Source: Calliphora vicina
Taxonomy: Eukaryota; Arthropoda; Insecta; Diptera; Calliphoridae
NCBI RefSeq assembly: GCF_958450345.1
Contig: NC_088781.1
Span: 58,172,315-58,236,314 of the forward strand
Direction: 5' to 3'
Length of the DNA: 64,000 nt
In this document: in pieces, positions 22,741 through 34,018 of the stretch
Layout: each line of letters opens with the position of its first letter
Numbering within the stretch: the stretch's first letter is position 1
Notes under the pieces: generated by a model
Told to the model about the DNA's origin: nothing
Database searches by the model: none
Seen by the model: the letters and a program-made list of their open reading frames with translations, nothing else
Made by a program: the position numbers and the translations under genes

Positions 22741-23640
22741 CATATACATTAGAGTGTCCATTATAAGCCAAACATTTTTTTTTATGGAATTTAGTAACAG
22801 GTACCCTCTATTTTTTTATATACAAGGTGGCGCAAAAGTAATCCTCCTATCAGAAAATGCTATAAATTTTGCGATTGGCCCCTAATGTCAGTTCTGTTTT
22901 GACATTTGTGTAGTAAACACATGCGAAATACACGTTAATAAACAATGTTACGCTACACTGCTCCAGAACGCGGAATATTGCTGACTATTTATTTGACCAA
23001 TAGTCTCAAAATTTATAGCATTTTCTGATAGGAGGATTACTTTTGCGCCACCTTGTATATAAAACTATAGTTAAATATGAAATTTTATTTTTCTATCATG
23101 ATTGCAACCCGTGCCGACTTGCGATTTAGTTTTGAGATGTATTTACAAGGGATTTTTTTGTTTTCAGTTTTTGTAAAAATGTTGCTCCTAAGTAATTACT
23201 TTTGCAATTTAATTCTAATGAGATATAAAAGACAAAAATTGGTTAAAAAATTTTAAAATTATTAAAAATTCGCCAGGCCATTAATGTGTCTCAGGCTACT
23301 AGAACAAAATTAACACATTTTGAGAAACATTAAAACAAAAGTTTATTTTTACTTATTTTGACTTACAATTACGTATGTACACATTTCGATTCTTTTAAAT
23401 TAAATTGCAAAAGTAATTATTTAATGGCAAAATTTAAAAAAAAAAATGGAAAAAATGCAATTTTCCCCTTGTAAATGCACCTCAAAACTAAATCGAAAGT
23501 CGGCACGGGTTGCCCTTCTTAGAACAAGCTAAACCATTTTTTGCTGGTATTTTAGATCATTACGAAAGTTTTCAGCGGGTACCGTTTCAACATTTCAAAC
23601 ATTTAATTCTAAGAGACAATCTAATGGTGATGTATGATCA
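22740..23640. mobile_element. Fragment of the large fold-back family
   Basis: 23090-23600 shares TTAAAATTATTAAAAATTCG, CCAGGCCATTAATGTGTCTC and ACCTCAAAACTAAATCGAAA with the elements at 36480-38770 and 58619-60189. It contains a nested MITE at 22823-23055. Confidence 0.6.
22823..23055. mobile_element. Mariner-type MITE, 233 bp
   Basis: Terminal inverted repeats of about 50 bp begin CAAGGTGGCGCAAAAGTAAT and are flanked by TA (TATA on both sides). The interior is too short to code a transposase. The TIR style and TA target fit Tc1/mariner. Confidence 0.8.
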
Positions 23641-23917
23641 AAAACTTTTTTTACTTTTTTTTCAAAATGGGTTTTTTTCTCAAAAGAAAGCTTAGATATT
23701 TTCCTTGAAGTTCTACTTGGTCACTTAGTGAGATGCGAGTTGGTATCTATCAAAATAAATATTTTGTAACTCAAAACATAAAATTTTTGACTTTTTTTTT
23801 GCAAAATCTAACTTTTTTCAAAATAGGCCCTTTTTTGCTCCAACTAGGGTTTTTAATTTCCCGACCTTTTTTGATTTTTTTCTACATTCCCGGGTTACCG
23901 GCTATTCCCGATATATA

Positions 23918-24850
23918 CAGGCAAATCCCGGTATAACGAATTTCACTTTAACGAAAATCCGATTTAACGCACGGTCAAATTCGTAACATTGATCACCTTA
24001 TATAACGAACGTTTCAAAAATTGTATGCTCGATATAACAAATGATGAGAAAAAACAAACAAAATCAAACAAATGACCAAATTTTTAATATTGACAACCTT
24101 ATATAGCGAATATTTCGAAAATTGTATGCTCAATATAACGAACAGAAAGTATAAAAAACAAAAGTAGTAAAGAATGTAGAAATAAGAAAATAAGTCGTTA
24201 CAGTACCGTTTTCAATGGTTACTTTCTTTAATAATAGATGCTGTAATTTTTTCTATAGTGGTTTTAATTGCTTTTTTTCACAATATCGAATGAAAGATTT
24301 CGTTCGCATTCTAAGCGAAAGAAAACTGATTCGTTCACATAAACATGATGTTAGGGAATCCAAAATCAAATTTCTTCCGCTTAGAATGCAAACGAAATTC
24401 ACGTGAATTAAATATGGGAAACCGTAGAAGAATTTCATTGAACGAAAAACTAAAAATTTAGATGAATGAATGAAATATAGAATAACAAAATTCTTAACAT
24501 GTATTTTGAAGAAAATAAAAACCAACATTATATCGTAACTAAGTTTTTCCTGTAAATTATCTTTACACAAATTAAGTGGAATCTGGAATTTTCAAAATCG
24601 GTTTTTTTTAAAAAACAATTAGTAAAAACTACTAAAGATATACAAATTTTGACGATATTCATGCCTCCTAATGTCACACCGCTCATCCAACCTAGGGATC
24701 AAAACGACATACGTTTAGTTAAATACTAAAATAGAAAAAGTTGTCCAAAATTAAAAAATAAAAAAAAAAAAAAACATCTCTATATAACGAATTTTTCAAT
24801 TTAACGAATGGGCCTGACAACATATCGTTCGTTATACCGGAATTTGCCTT
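23918..24850. mobile_element. Pogo/Tc1-type non-autonomous element, 933 bp
   Basis: The ends CAGGCAAATCCCGGTATAAC / GTTATACCGGAATTTGCCTT are inverted repeats flanked by TA. TTTAACGAA / TATAACGAA units recur at both ends. No transposase motif is visible. Family assignment rests on TIR style and TA target. Confidence 0.65.
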
Positions 24851-25078
24851 TATAATGATACTGTAAATTAGGAATATTATAGTCAAATTTCATATAAAAT
24901 CTTAATGTTATAATTATTAAATATCAGAGCTTCGAATTAATTAATAAAATTTGAGCTTAATAAACTATAATCTTAATCCGTAATTGTCAGAATGTCAGCC
25001 TTTCATTCCATAAATCCATTCCTAATATTTAATTTTTTAGATTTATTGTTTAAACTGAATTAATTTTAAGGTTAAATA

Positions 25079-25317
25079 CAAGGCGTATTAACAAGGTGAG
25101 TGCATAAAATCAACTGTTTCTTAATTCGCTGTGGTTTTATGTACACTATATGTCAAACTTTGTTTATGTTTACTTTTGTTATTGTAAATAACATAGTAAT
25201 ATTTTAATTCGCCCTGATTTTGACATTTACCGTACATTTTAACAAAAACAAATTGCCTGTTGTTTTTGCATTGTTGTATTTGTTGCCGGGACGCACTCAC
25301 CTTGTTAATACGCCTTG
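25079..25317. mobile_element. hAT-type MITE with exact 8-bp duplication
   Basis: Ends CAAGGCGTATTAACAAGGTG / CACCTTGTTAATACGCCTTG. The flanking 8-mers are identical: GTTAAATA at 25071-25078 and 25318-25325. It is 239 bp and non-coding. An 8-bp duplication fits hAT, although P-type elements also make 8 bp. Confidence 0.85.
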
Positions 25318-25539
25318 GTTAAATAGTAACAGAATTTATTCAAACTTTGTTAAATCAAATTTACAAAATTAATTGATAAAATTGTCTTAAACCTTTTTGT
25401 GATAGATTTGAATTGAAGCTATTTTGTTATGGATTTGAAGAAGAAATTAGAATGATTCAATATGAAATAAATTCTATAAATAATGAATTAATTTTTTAAA
25501 TTTTCATACGAAAAACACCAAATAAATAATAATAAGCGG

Positions 25540-25925
25540 TCTATAATCGCCGAGATATAAGCAAAAACTGTAAAAAAACTTTTCACTGTTTTTTGGTGAA
25601 AAAAATAGAGTTCTTTCTTGTTTTCTATGTATTTTCGTCAGTTTTTAATTCTCGGGATATATATCAAAATAAATGTTTTGTAACTCAAGATATACAATTT
25701 TTGATTTTTTTGCCAAACATTTTGGGACACATTTTGCTAAGAACAATAAGTATGTAATAAGTTATTTGGATGAGAAAAAAACACCTATTTGGACAAAATG
25801 TCAAATTTTTACCCCTCTAACTCAGAGAGTTCTTGACCGATCTTGTTGAAAAATTGTATCTACTATCCAATAGCACTCCTTGGTGCAATTTTCATGCCGA
25901 CTTTCACTTGAAATGAAAATGTAAA
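25540..25925. mobile_element. TTTCATGTCAAGTGAA family fragment 3' of gene C
   Basis: It contains GGGACACATTTTGCTAAGAA and ends GCCGACTTTCACTTGAAATG only 12 bp before the gene C stop codon, in inverse orientation to the copy at 15066. It therefore sits where the gene's 3' UTR would be. Confidence 0.55.
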
Positions 25926-25936
25926 ACCAATTAAAC

Positions 25937-28900
25937 TTAATTCTTTATTTGTAAACTGTAAAATTTCGTATTTGAACGACTCAAATTGTAATAATCGTAC
26001 ATTATAATGGCTGCTGGTTTCGGCATTAATATTTCATTCTTTTTATCTGCTGGAATTTCTATGCAATGGTTAATATTTGGATCCAATTTATCCAAATATA
26101 AAACAATCGTTGATTCAGAATTTTTAGACTCGATTCTCTGCACAAGTTTGTTTGCTTTTAAAGACATACTATTTTCTGCTTCCGATGTGAAACCAGAGGG
26201 TAAATTTGCTTCCATAATGACCATGTTGGTGGCTTCATTGAGAGTGTCAGAATCAGTTTGGTAAGTGAAACAAACTTCCAAATTAATTTCTTCGTCATTT
26301 TTAAAAATTGTTTTGGGTTTTATGTTAAAATATTGAAAATCTTGCTCATTCATAATGTTATATTGTTGATTGAGTTGTACCAAAAAGGCCCCATTGCCCT
26401 GTATTTCGAAAGTAATTTTGCGAGTGGTTTTAGGTAACTAAAAATTATATATAATTTGTTATACTCATTAGGAAAAATATTTTGCGATATTTATTTACCT
26501 CATGTTTTTGCAAATCTGAAATATTATTCGTGTTCACATATAATTCTTCTTTTGCCACTTCAGTGCCCTCCTGATCTTTGGCACTATAGGAAATTTTTAA
26601 ATCTACATTTTTAAGATTTTTATAAATTTCCGAAAATTTCACTAAAGCCTCCATGCCCACTACAGTATCGTAAGATGATGTAAAGCCTCCATTAGCATTA
26701 CGTTGTTCTATCAGCCATTTTAGGATTGAAGTATGGTCTCCTGGAGTGTCCAGCAGTGACATTGCAGCGTATGCAGTAATTTCTATATCGTTGGCCAAGT
26801 TATGATCATTTCCTGACCACCACATGAGGCCATTCTCTTCTTTACACTGCGATCTTAATTGATTTATAAGAGTTGAGGCATTTGGATGCTTATCACGTTT
26901 TATAACAGTTGCTGCCAAGGATAATGCGTAAATATCGTTGATTTTATCTAAATTAGAATTTAAAAATTCTACTCCATTTTGTAAGGTGGTTTGATATTTG
27001 GTGGCGTATTTCTGAAATAAAATATTGGAATCTTTATCAAAAAACCAAACATATTTTAAATTATTTGTGTTGACTGCTTCTGTCATCCAATACATTCCTA
27101 AATTATAACTAAATTTTTTTTAATATAAAGTAAATGATTCCTATACAGCCTGCTTTCACCTGCTTGTATCCACAATTTTTCGGCTGTTATACTTCAAATT
27201 TTATTACAACATCGAATATCACTTGCTTTCTTTACTTTCTTAATATAGATACCAATAACATTGAACTACTTACTTCGTTCTCCAAAAATGCCAGCAGTAT
27301 AAATGCTGTTAGTCCATATTCGTTTTTATGATTTGGATTTAATAAATAACCCGAGAAATTAAACTCCCCACTTGATTTTTGCTGGCCGGCCAAATACTCC
27401 AAAGCAGATTCAATTATTTTCTCCTCGATCTCCAAGAATTGAGAAGCTTTAATAAAGTAACGCACCACATAGGCGGTCAGCCAAGTACTGGGCTCCTCAT
27501 CGGTTCCCATGCCAAAGACGCTATAACCACCATTGTCATGACGAAATGACAACTGTTGTTGGTAGGCAACTTCCATCGAGGAGCGTAGACTTTCCACCAA
27601 ACCCTTCTCTTTGGACAACTTTCCATTTGCTTTAAGATATTGCAAAATTAAGATACTGGGAGCAAAATTCACCATATTTTGCTCACCACAACCAGTGGGC
27701 ATTTGTATTAGATCATGGAAATTCTCCACTGTGGGCACTAAATAATGACCACCCACAGAAAAGGTAATATACTCAGAATCGGGTACACTATCTACTGGCT
27801 CTTCGATGCTAAAGGATGAGGATATTTGCTCTTCTTGGGGAATACTTAGATATAAAGCCTGAGTTTGTTGTTTGGGTACACCTTCTGGTTCAACTTTAAG
27901 TTTCTGTAAAACAGCATCTGAATACAAAGAACTTGAGGCTATAACTCTCAGACTTATTTCACCCGCTTGTATGGGATATATGAGAAATTTCACCGTTTTG
28001 GCCTTATCTGCCGGTACAGTAATTAGTTTCGTTTGTTTTTGGTCTTCATTTGATTTTTCCACTCCTTTTATTGTTGATTCCATGAAATAGAACTCCTGCT
28101 CATTATTATATAAAACAAGTTCTGCGTCTACAGTCTGATTGAGATAATTGAATATTGTTACGGGTATTGAGACAATTTCACCACGTTTCACTGAATATGG
28201 CAAATTTAGTGATATGAAGAAAGATTGTATGGTGGTGATATCTGTGGGTCCATTTACTATACCAAATCCGGTGACATCGTGATTTGAAAATGCAGTTATG
28301 CGCCAAGTGGTTATAACGTCGGGAATTGGAAGAGTTAATTTGGTGACAGTTTCATTGCTGGAAGGAGAAGAAAATTAAGTTTTAATATTCAATTATAAAG
28401 TTACTTGACTTTAACTTAATTTCAGTTAAAATTTATGTTCACACATTGGTTTTATAGGGTAAAAAATAATTTTGAACTTGTTTTGATTATGTCTGACGGT
28501 ATTTCTGAAAGTTAAGGGAGAACATTCTTTCATGTAGAAAATTGTCTAAAAGAAACAGGAAAAAGTGAGTAATTAAATATATTAAAAATGGTCATTAAAG
28601 TGGTTGATACAATATTAACATTGTGTTGTGATATTTCCGAAGTCTCTCAATTGTGTTGTGTTTTTGAAAATAAAACATTTTAAAGAAGTCTATTTTCTCA
28701 CATGGTGTAATAATTTGTGTAAAAATGTCTGAGTGTTTTAAATTGGTTGCCAAACGGTGGCAATGACCGAAAAAGGATTTATTTCCTTGATACTTCAATC
28801 TATATCTTTGCCACTTGAAAACAAGCTTTTAAAGTGAAAAATCTACATCGGCCAACAGAAGCATGTTTTCAAAACTATTTATGAGAACAAAAACTGAAGA

Positions 28901-31900
28901 GATTGCAGCAGATGTCATAAGAGTTGAATATTCAGGTTAAAATCATTTTTCTACAGAATTAATGATATTGCTCATTAGCTTTTAATGCTGTAAAACAATT
29001 ATTGGACCTGAATCTCTTCAGTTTTTGCCAATTATTCTATGCAGTTTTGTTCTCATAAAGAGTGTTGATCATTCCTATATCATCAAAATGATACTGTGTA
29101 AGATTCAGCAAGTTATTTTCACTATAATTATTTTTTCCACTCACTGCCATATAAGTACAACCAGGGTGCAGTGTCTCGAAATTAAAATTAATTAATCTCA
29201 TACTTACATTACAAAATCATCAAATATCCAGGTTTCCGGAAATTTTTGACGAAAACGATATAAATGTGGCAGAACCGCTTTGGGGGGTAAAGGACCTGTC
29301 GACAAATACATTAAAACAACTACTCCAGAATTCACCATTAAAAACACTTACCCAGAACATTTTCAAATGGATAGTTAGCATTGGTTAAGGTCAGCAGACC
29401 TGAGAGTAACCCAGGATATACCGAAGCCACAATGGGACTATGTGATACTTCATTATTCAATTCTCTTAATATGGTATGCTTCTTCAAATCGTATGAATTA
29501 TCTAATAAATATACACCTAAATCTACCGCCAAGATACTGACAAACGATCTGGGTTTTGCGTTTAGAGTAATTGTGACTTCTTCGCCCGGTTTCACTTGTT
29601 TGGGAGCTGACAGTGAAATCTGAAATTAACTGAGATTAGTTTCTTGAAATTTAAGATGGTCCTGATATAATATACCTGATTTTCAAATTCATATGGAAAA
29701 CTTAAACGCATTTCTTCATAACGTAAATTGCCTTTGTGAACGTAATACACATAAATGAAGGACTGCGGTATCATCTCAATTGAGGGTGTTATGCTTATGA
29801 TGTGGGACTTTTGATTGGGAGGTATTTCAATATGCTCCGAATGTATGAGACTGGCATGCCCCATCACCGTGTACATCAGGTAAGGAATGTTGACAATAGA
29901 ACTCACCTCAATGAGTACGGGTTTCCCGAGTTTTGGCCTGAAAATAAAGACATATTATGATAGTTTGTATCTATTTGAATCCGCGATCGGCAGACATATA
30001 CTACTACATTTTGCACTTGTATAAGTGTAAGAGCGAAAAAACAAGAAATGAGAAATAGTTGTACTCTCATCTTCACTACAAGACAGGCATGGAAAACTAG
30101 TTCACTAGTCCATAATTTGTCTAGCAATTATTGTGTATTAAAAATAATTTACAATAAACTTATAAAAACCCATTTAAGCATCTAAATGTGTGAGAAAAAA
30201 CATTTAAAATATATATAATTCTAAAAACTACTTAATATGTAGTGTAGATGCAAAAAAAGGTGAAACAATAATATGAATTATCCACATCTGCATTAATATT
30301 TATTGATAAATATTCAAGAAACGAGCGACAACACAACCTTCTTCTATGACAGCTCATATGAGACTGAATTGTAATTTAGTAACGGCCAAAATGCATAGGA
30401 GTTGCCGATCGTGGATTTAACCCAACAGACCATTTCATAAGCAAAAAGTAACTAAATTGTAGAATAAGCTTGATTTAAAATTTAAATCAAGCTTATTCTA
30501 CAATTTTAATTTTAAATCACTAATGCGCAGCCCATAGCACAATTGTGCAGAATCAAATTACACGTATTCTTATGCTCTTACATTTAACCCTCTAATGCTT
30601 AAGCATGCCTCAAGGCACTCATCGCAAAATGCCAATAAATGCAAATATAACTGATATTTCATTTCAAAAACTTTAAAAGCTTTTTAAAATAATTTAAGTG
30701 CATTTTCTAGCAACTGTTACATGAGTTTTTGAAATGCAAAATCAGTTATATTTGCATTTATTGGCATTTTTGCGATGAGTGCCATGGGTATGCTTGGGCA
30801 TTAGAGGGTTAAGTAGTCGTTGTCCACTCAACGAGACAACTAGGAATACGCATGAGCACTGGTGTATGACTTTTTCTTTATTTTTTCAGTTTTTGTATTT
30901 GTGTGTTTGTATGTGCACTGAATAAACCCAGCGGGAAAAAAATGCAGTAAAGAGGCCTTCCTAAAGGCCTTCTTTTGCAGACACAAGGACTTCTAGCCGC
31001 ATTGCAAAATCATTTAAATTTTACACGGCGTGTCATTGCGAGCTAAGGCCTTGCACACTCGCTGCTGTTAGAGGGCTGAGAGAAGGCCTACTTGGGAAGG
31101 GCTACTAGAAGGCCTACTTTGCAAGGGCTTCTAGAAGGCCTAATTGGGAAGGGCTATTCGAAGGGCTACTTATGCCTGCACAAAACCATATATTACTGAT
31201 CTAATGAAAGGCCTGTAGAGGACTGTCATATGGAATGCCTAGGAAGGTAGGACTACTGCAAAGTCTTATGATAGGGCTACATGAGAAGGCCTAATAAAGT
31301 GCCTAAAAGAGAACAAAAGCATTAGAATAAGGCATCAAAGGACGGCCTATGAAAAATCGTGCATTTTCAAGTTTTATAGAACGTCTACCATGGAAAACCT
31401 ATTTAAAGTCTTATTAGAAGACCTAAAATAAAAATAAGAATTAAAATGAAGTTGTGTGTTTAATTTTTTGAAACATGATAATTTCTTATTAATTACTTAA
31501 AAAACAACAAAAATAAATAAGAAGCCACAGCATGCAATTTATTTTTGTACATTTTGTAAAGAGAGTTAATCAAAGAGATGTAGAGTATTTTATTTTTTGA
31601 TGTAGACTCTACATTGTAGACTATTTTTATTTAACAACTTGTTATTAGAAGAGGATTCATATGTCTTCTTGAACACCTTCTAAGAGCAGGCAGGGTGGAA
31701 TGAATATCAGATCTTTTACAATGTGTAAGTATGCCTTTTAGAAGGCCTACATACTGAAGTCCTATCATTTTTCCCCGCTGGGAAATAAAGAATTGAATGT
31801 GTTGGTGAGAGTAAGTGTATTGGTGAGAGAATTTATTTTTGCGAATCTCTGATTTAAATACACATAGAACGGAAGCACTCCTGTCAAAGACCTAACTCAG

Positions 31901-33729
31901 TTGTCAAAAACATAAGTGTTTAGAATTTATTAGTCAAAATAATTAAGAGTGATATATTCGGCTGAAACGAATCGTATATACCCAACGCCAACATAATACG
32001 AAAGTGGACTTTATAAGACTGCTATTGCTTTTAATATACGATGTGAATTTCTCTATGATCCTAACGTCAGCCGTTTGAGAGCTGGATCAATGGATATACA
32101 TATTCTGCAAGGATTTTCTTCCTGTTATTATAAAATTTTTTTAAGGAAACATGACTTTATGTGTCACTTAATCAAGAGCTTTTATATATAAGTAAATAAC
32201 AAAAAATTATAAAAACTTACTTTTCATCCAACAACTTTAGGCGACAATAGAATTCCCTATTGTTCAACATTAAATTGTCGCTAACATAGATATTAGGTAA
32301 CATTTCCTTGGAATCTTTAAATTGGAATTTATGATTTGCATTTTTAACGTGTTCAAACTCAAAAGTGGCAACACCATTTTCATCCAAAAATGCTTCATAC
32401 ACAACATCGCCATGTTCCATGGTAACTGGCGTCTTGTGATCCAAAACAGCAGCTCCAGTCCAATGTTTTACATAAACATTCAGGCGATATGGCTTGTTAT
32501 TTTCAAATTCTATCGCTTCATAAGGAATATCCAAATTATAATGTTGCCTACGCAAAGATATAATTTTCTTTTCCGATTCAGTTGTCCCCGTGTGCTTGTC
32601 AGTGAGTTTGGCGTTGATGGTTAGACTGTAGACATCCTTTACACCCTTTTCATCTTTAATATTGAACTCGACAAAACCTAAATTTTCTATGTCAATATGA
32701 TTGGCTTGTAACAGCATACTGTCGTAAATCCTACGCAATTCAACTGTGGCATTACCCTCCACATGTCTATCAAATGTATATTTCCCAAAGATGACAACCT
32801 TAATGTAGCCATCTTCCAAAACAATATCCGAAGGAGTTTTTAGGTACACACTGAATTTTGGCAGAACATAGTTGCGTATTTTAATGTTTTTATAGTTGGA
32901 GTAAGCATATCTTCCACCTAGAACAGCTTTAATAGTCCACAGTCCTAAGGCCGGATATTTACATAATTTGAATTCTCCGGTATAAACACCATTTGTAAGG
33001 GAGATGTTGCTAAATTGCTTAACACGATTATCAACTGTATCCTAAAAATATATAAAGTTAAGAATATACTATAAGGATGTCAGAAAAATATGAATCTGTT
33101 TTTTTATTATTTTGCAAGAAACCAAACAAACTTAAGAATATGTACTGCTACTGGTTTCATTTTATAGTTTATACATTTATACATTTAACTCACCAATATA
33201 TCCACAGCTACAGGTTCATCAATATTTAACGGCCTTGTATGTTCATCCAATAATACAACTCTAAATTTAACCAAATCTTGAGGTTTATAGATGGCCTTGT
33301 CGGTTTGTATGTAAATTTTTGGACCATAATTTGGTTCAACATTTAAACGACTTTCGTTTTTAAATCTCAAACCTGATAAGCCTTCAACTTTTAACTTGTA
33401 ATCTCCTTGCATTAATTTTTTTGGCAAAAACTCTATTAGTTTTGATTCATATGGTTGTAAATTAACATCTTTGGACTCATTGAAACTGGGCCCCTCAATA
33501 CCAACACGCAATGAACACGGCTCATTGGCCTCGTGCAAAGAAACAACCATCGTATATTTACGATTTGATTTAATTACACCGGGACCATTTATTGAATAAT
33601 AGCTGTTAAATAAACAATTTGTTGTTGAAGTTTTAATTTCAAATATTTAAATATTAATCACCTTTCACAGGATACTGCCAGCACCATATACAGCATCGGA
33701 AAATACTGATAAATCAAATGACGTTTCAT
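25937..33729 (-). CDS. Tep: TEP gene C, complete, C-terminally extended
   Basis: Secreted thioester-containing protein, predicted 1337 residues. Coding exons: 33662-33729 (signal peptide MKRHLIYQYFPMLYMVLAVS), 33194-33602, 32221-33041, 29676-29937, 29352-29619, 29208-29295, 27274-28357, 26499-27011, 25937-26437. Lengths equal those of B and D except the last exon (501 versus 489 nt). There the ancestral TAA is CAA, so the frame runs on for LQIKN before TAA. GCGEQ is at residues 861-865; the catalytic-His position is Asn. Exon 6 begins GPLPPKAVLP, unlike B and D. Exon 4 contains a GAG|GTGAGT string, a potential cryptic splice donor absent from B and D. Exon 3 is the most divergent of the three copies (RRIYDSMLLQANH). 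I see no internal stop or frameshift. Intron 3 is 2.3 kb and holds a piggyBac-type MITE and a GGCCT-rich element. Confidence 0.93.
25944..25949 (-). terminator. Former poly(A) hexamer of gene C, now inside the reading frame
   Basis: AATAAA at the site corresponding to the B and D poly(A) signals. Because the stop codon before it is lost, it is translated as part of CAA ATA AAG. It could still direct polyadenylation, but cleavage must then fall after the new stop at 25937. Confidence 0.5.
27679..27693 (-). other. Thioester motif GCGEQ of gene C
   Basis: GCGEQ at residues 861-865, in the same context as gene B. Asn lies 117 residues after the Cys (NPNHKNEYG). Confidence 0.92.
29208..29295 (-). 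other. Exon 6 of gene C: variable bait-like segment
   Basis: An 88-nt exon. Its first ten residues read GPLPPKAVLP, then HLYRFRQKFPETWIFDDF. The length equals that of the other copies although the first ten residues barely align. Confidence 0.75.
30454..30506. repeat. Perfect 26-bp inverted repeat with 1-nt loop
   Basis: AAATTGTAGAATAAGCTTGA... is followed, after one A, by its exact reverse complement. It lies in intron 3 of gene C, so the transcript could form a 26-bp stem. Confidence 0.9.
30588..30808. mobile_element. piggyBac-type MITE, TTAA target
   Basis: TTAA on both sides (30584-30587 and 30809-30812). Ends CCCTCTAATGC / GCATTAGAGGG. Inner arms share GGCACTCATCGCAAAATGCC and TGCCAATAAATGCAAATATA. 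221 bp and non-coding. TTAA plus CCCT-type ends fits piggyBac. Confidence 0.85.
30928..31788. mobile_element. AGGCCT-rich element in intron 3 of gene C
   Basis: Ends CCCAGCGGGAAAAA / TTTTTCCCCGCTGGG. AGGCCT or its variants recur throughout. At 31083-31170 about three and a half 26-bp units (GAAGGCCTACTTGGGAAGGG...) stand in tandem. No ORF. No exact target duplication found (AATAAA-like sequence on both sides). Confidence 0.65.
31910..32100. repeat. Old transposon fragment shared by intron 3 of genes B, C and D
   Basis: TTAGAATTTATTAGTCAAAA, then a GTGATATATTCGGCTG-type end and, further on, CAGCCGTTTGAGAGCTGGAT. The counterparts lie at 11785-11900 plus 12465-12520 in gene B and at 50015-50168 plus 51066-51230 in gene D, at the same intron position. 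Confidence 0.7.
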
Positions 33730-33780
33730 ATTGAAAATCCTTAATTGTTCCACACACTAATCTTAATTTACTTAGCCTTT

Positions 33781-33826
33781 TCACACAACAGCTTGTTCTC
33801 ATTTAGAATTAATAACTGAATTTAGA
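33781..33826 (-). promoter_or_regulatory. Conserved upstream block of gene C
   Basis: Same block as in genes A, B and D (TTCTCATTTAGAATTAATAA on the plus strand), with TCAGTT on the coding strand, 52-97 bp upstream of the ATG (33727-33729). Confidence 0.45.
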
Positions 33827-34018
33827 AAATAAATTCTAACAATGCTGTTGTTTCAAATCACTATATATTTGTAGATACATGAACTGGCTTTACACACCTG
33901 GATTTCTCTAAGTACTTTCAATGATCTGACCGTTTTATTGGGTATATATGTATTTAATTGAAATATAATTTTTAAAACATGTTTAATTGAAATACAATAA
34001 TATTCAGGCGACTGGTAA

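Noticed and set aside
27012..27095. In-frame extension upstream of exon 8 in genes C and D (MYWMTEAVNTN...ILFQ)
   Set aside because: It lies in the intron before a good AG acceptor, has no counterpart in gene B, and TEP homology starts at KYATKYQ. Conservation between C and D is explained by recent duplication.
30588..30808. CRISPR-like or regulatory inverted repeat
   Set aside because: TTAA flanks and CCCTCTAATGC ends explain it as a piggyBac-type MITE; eukaryotic context excludes CRISPR.
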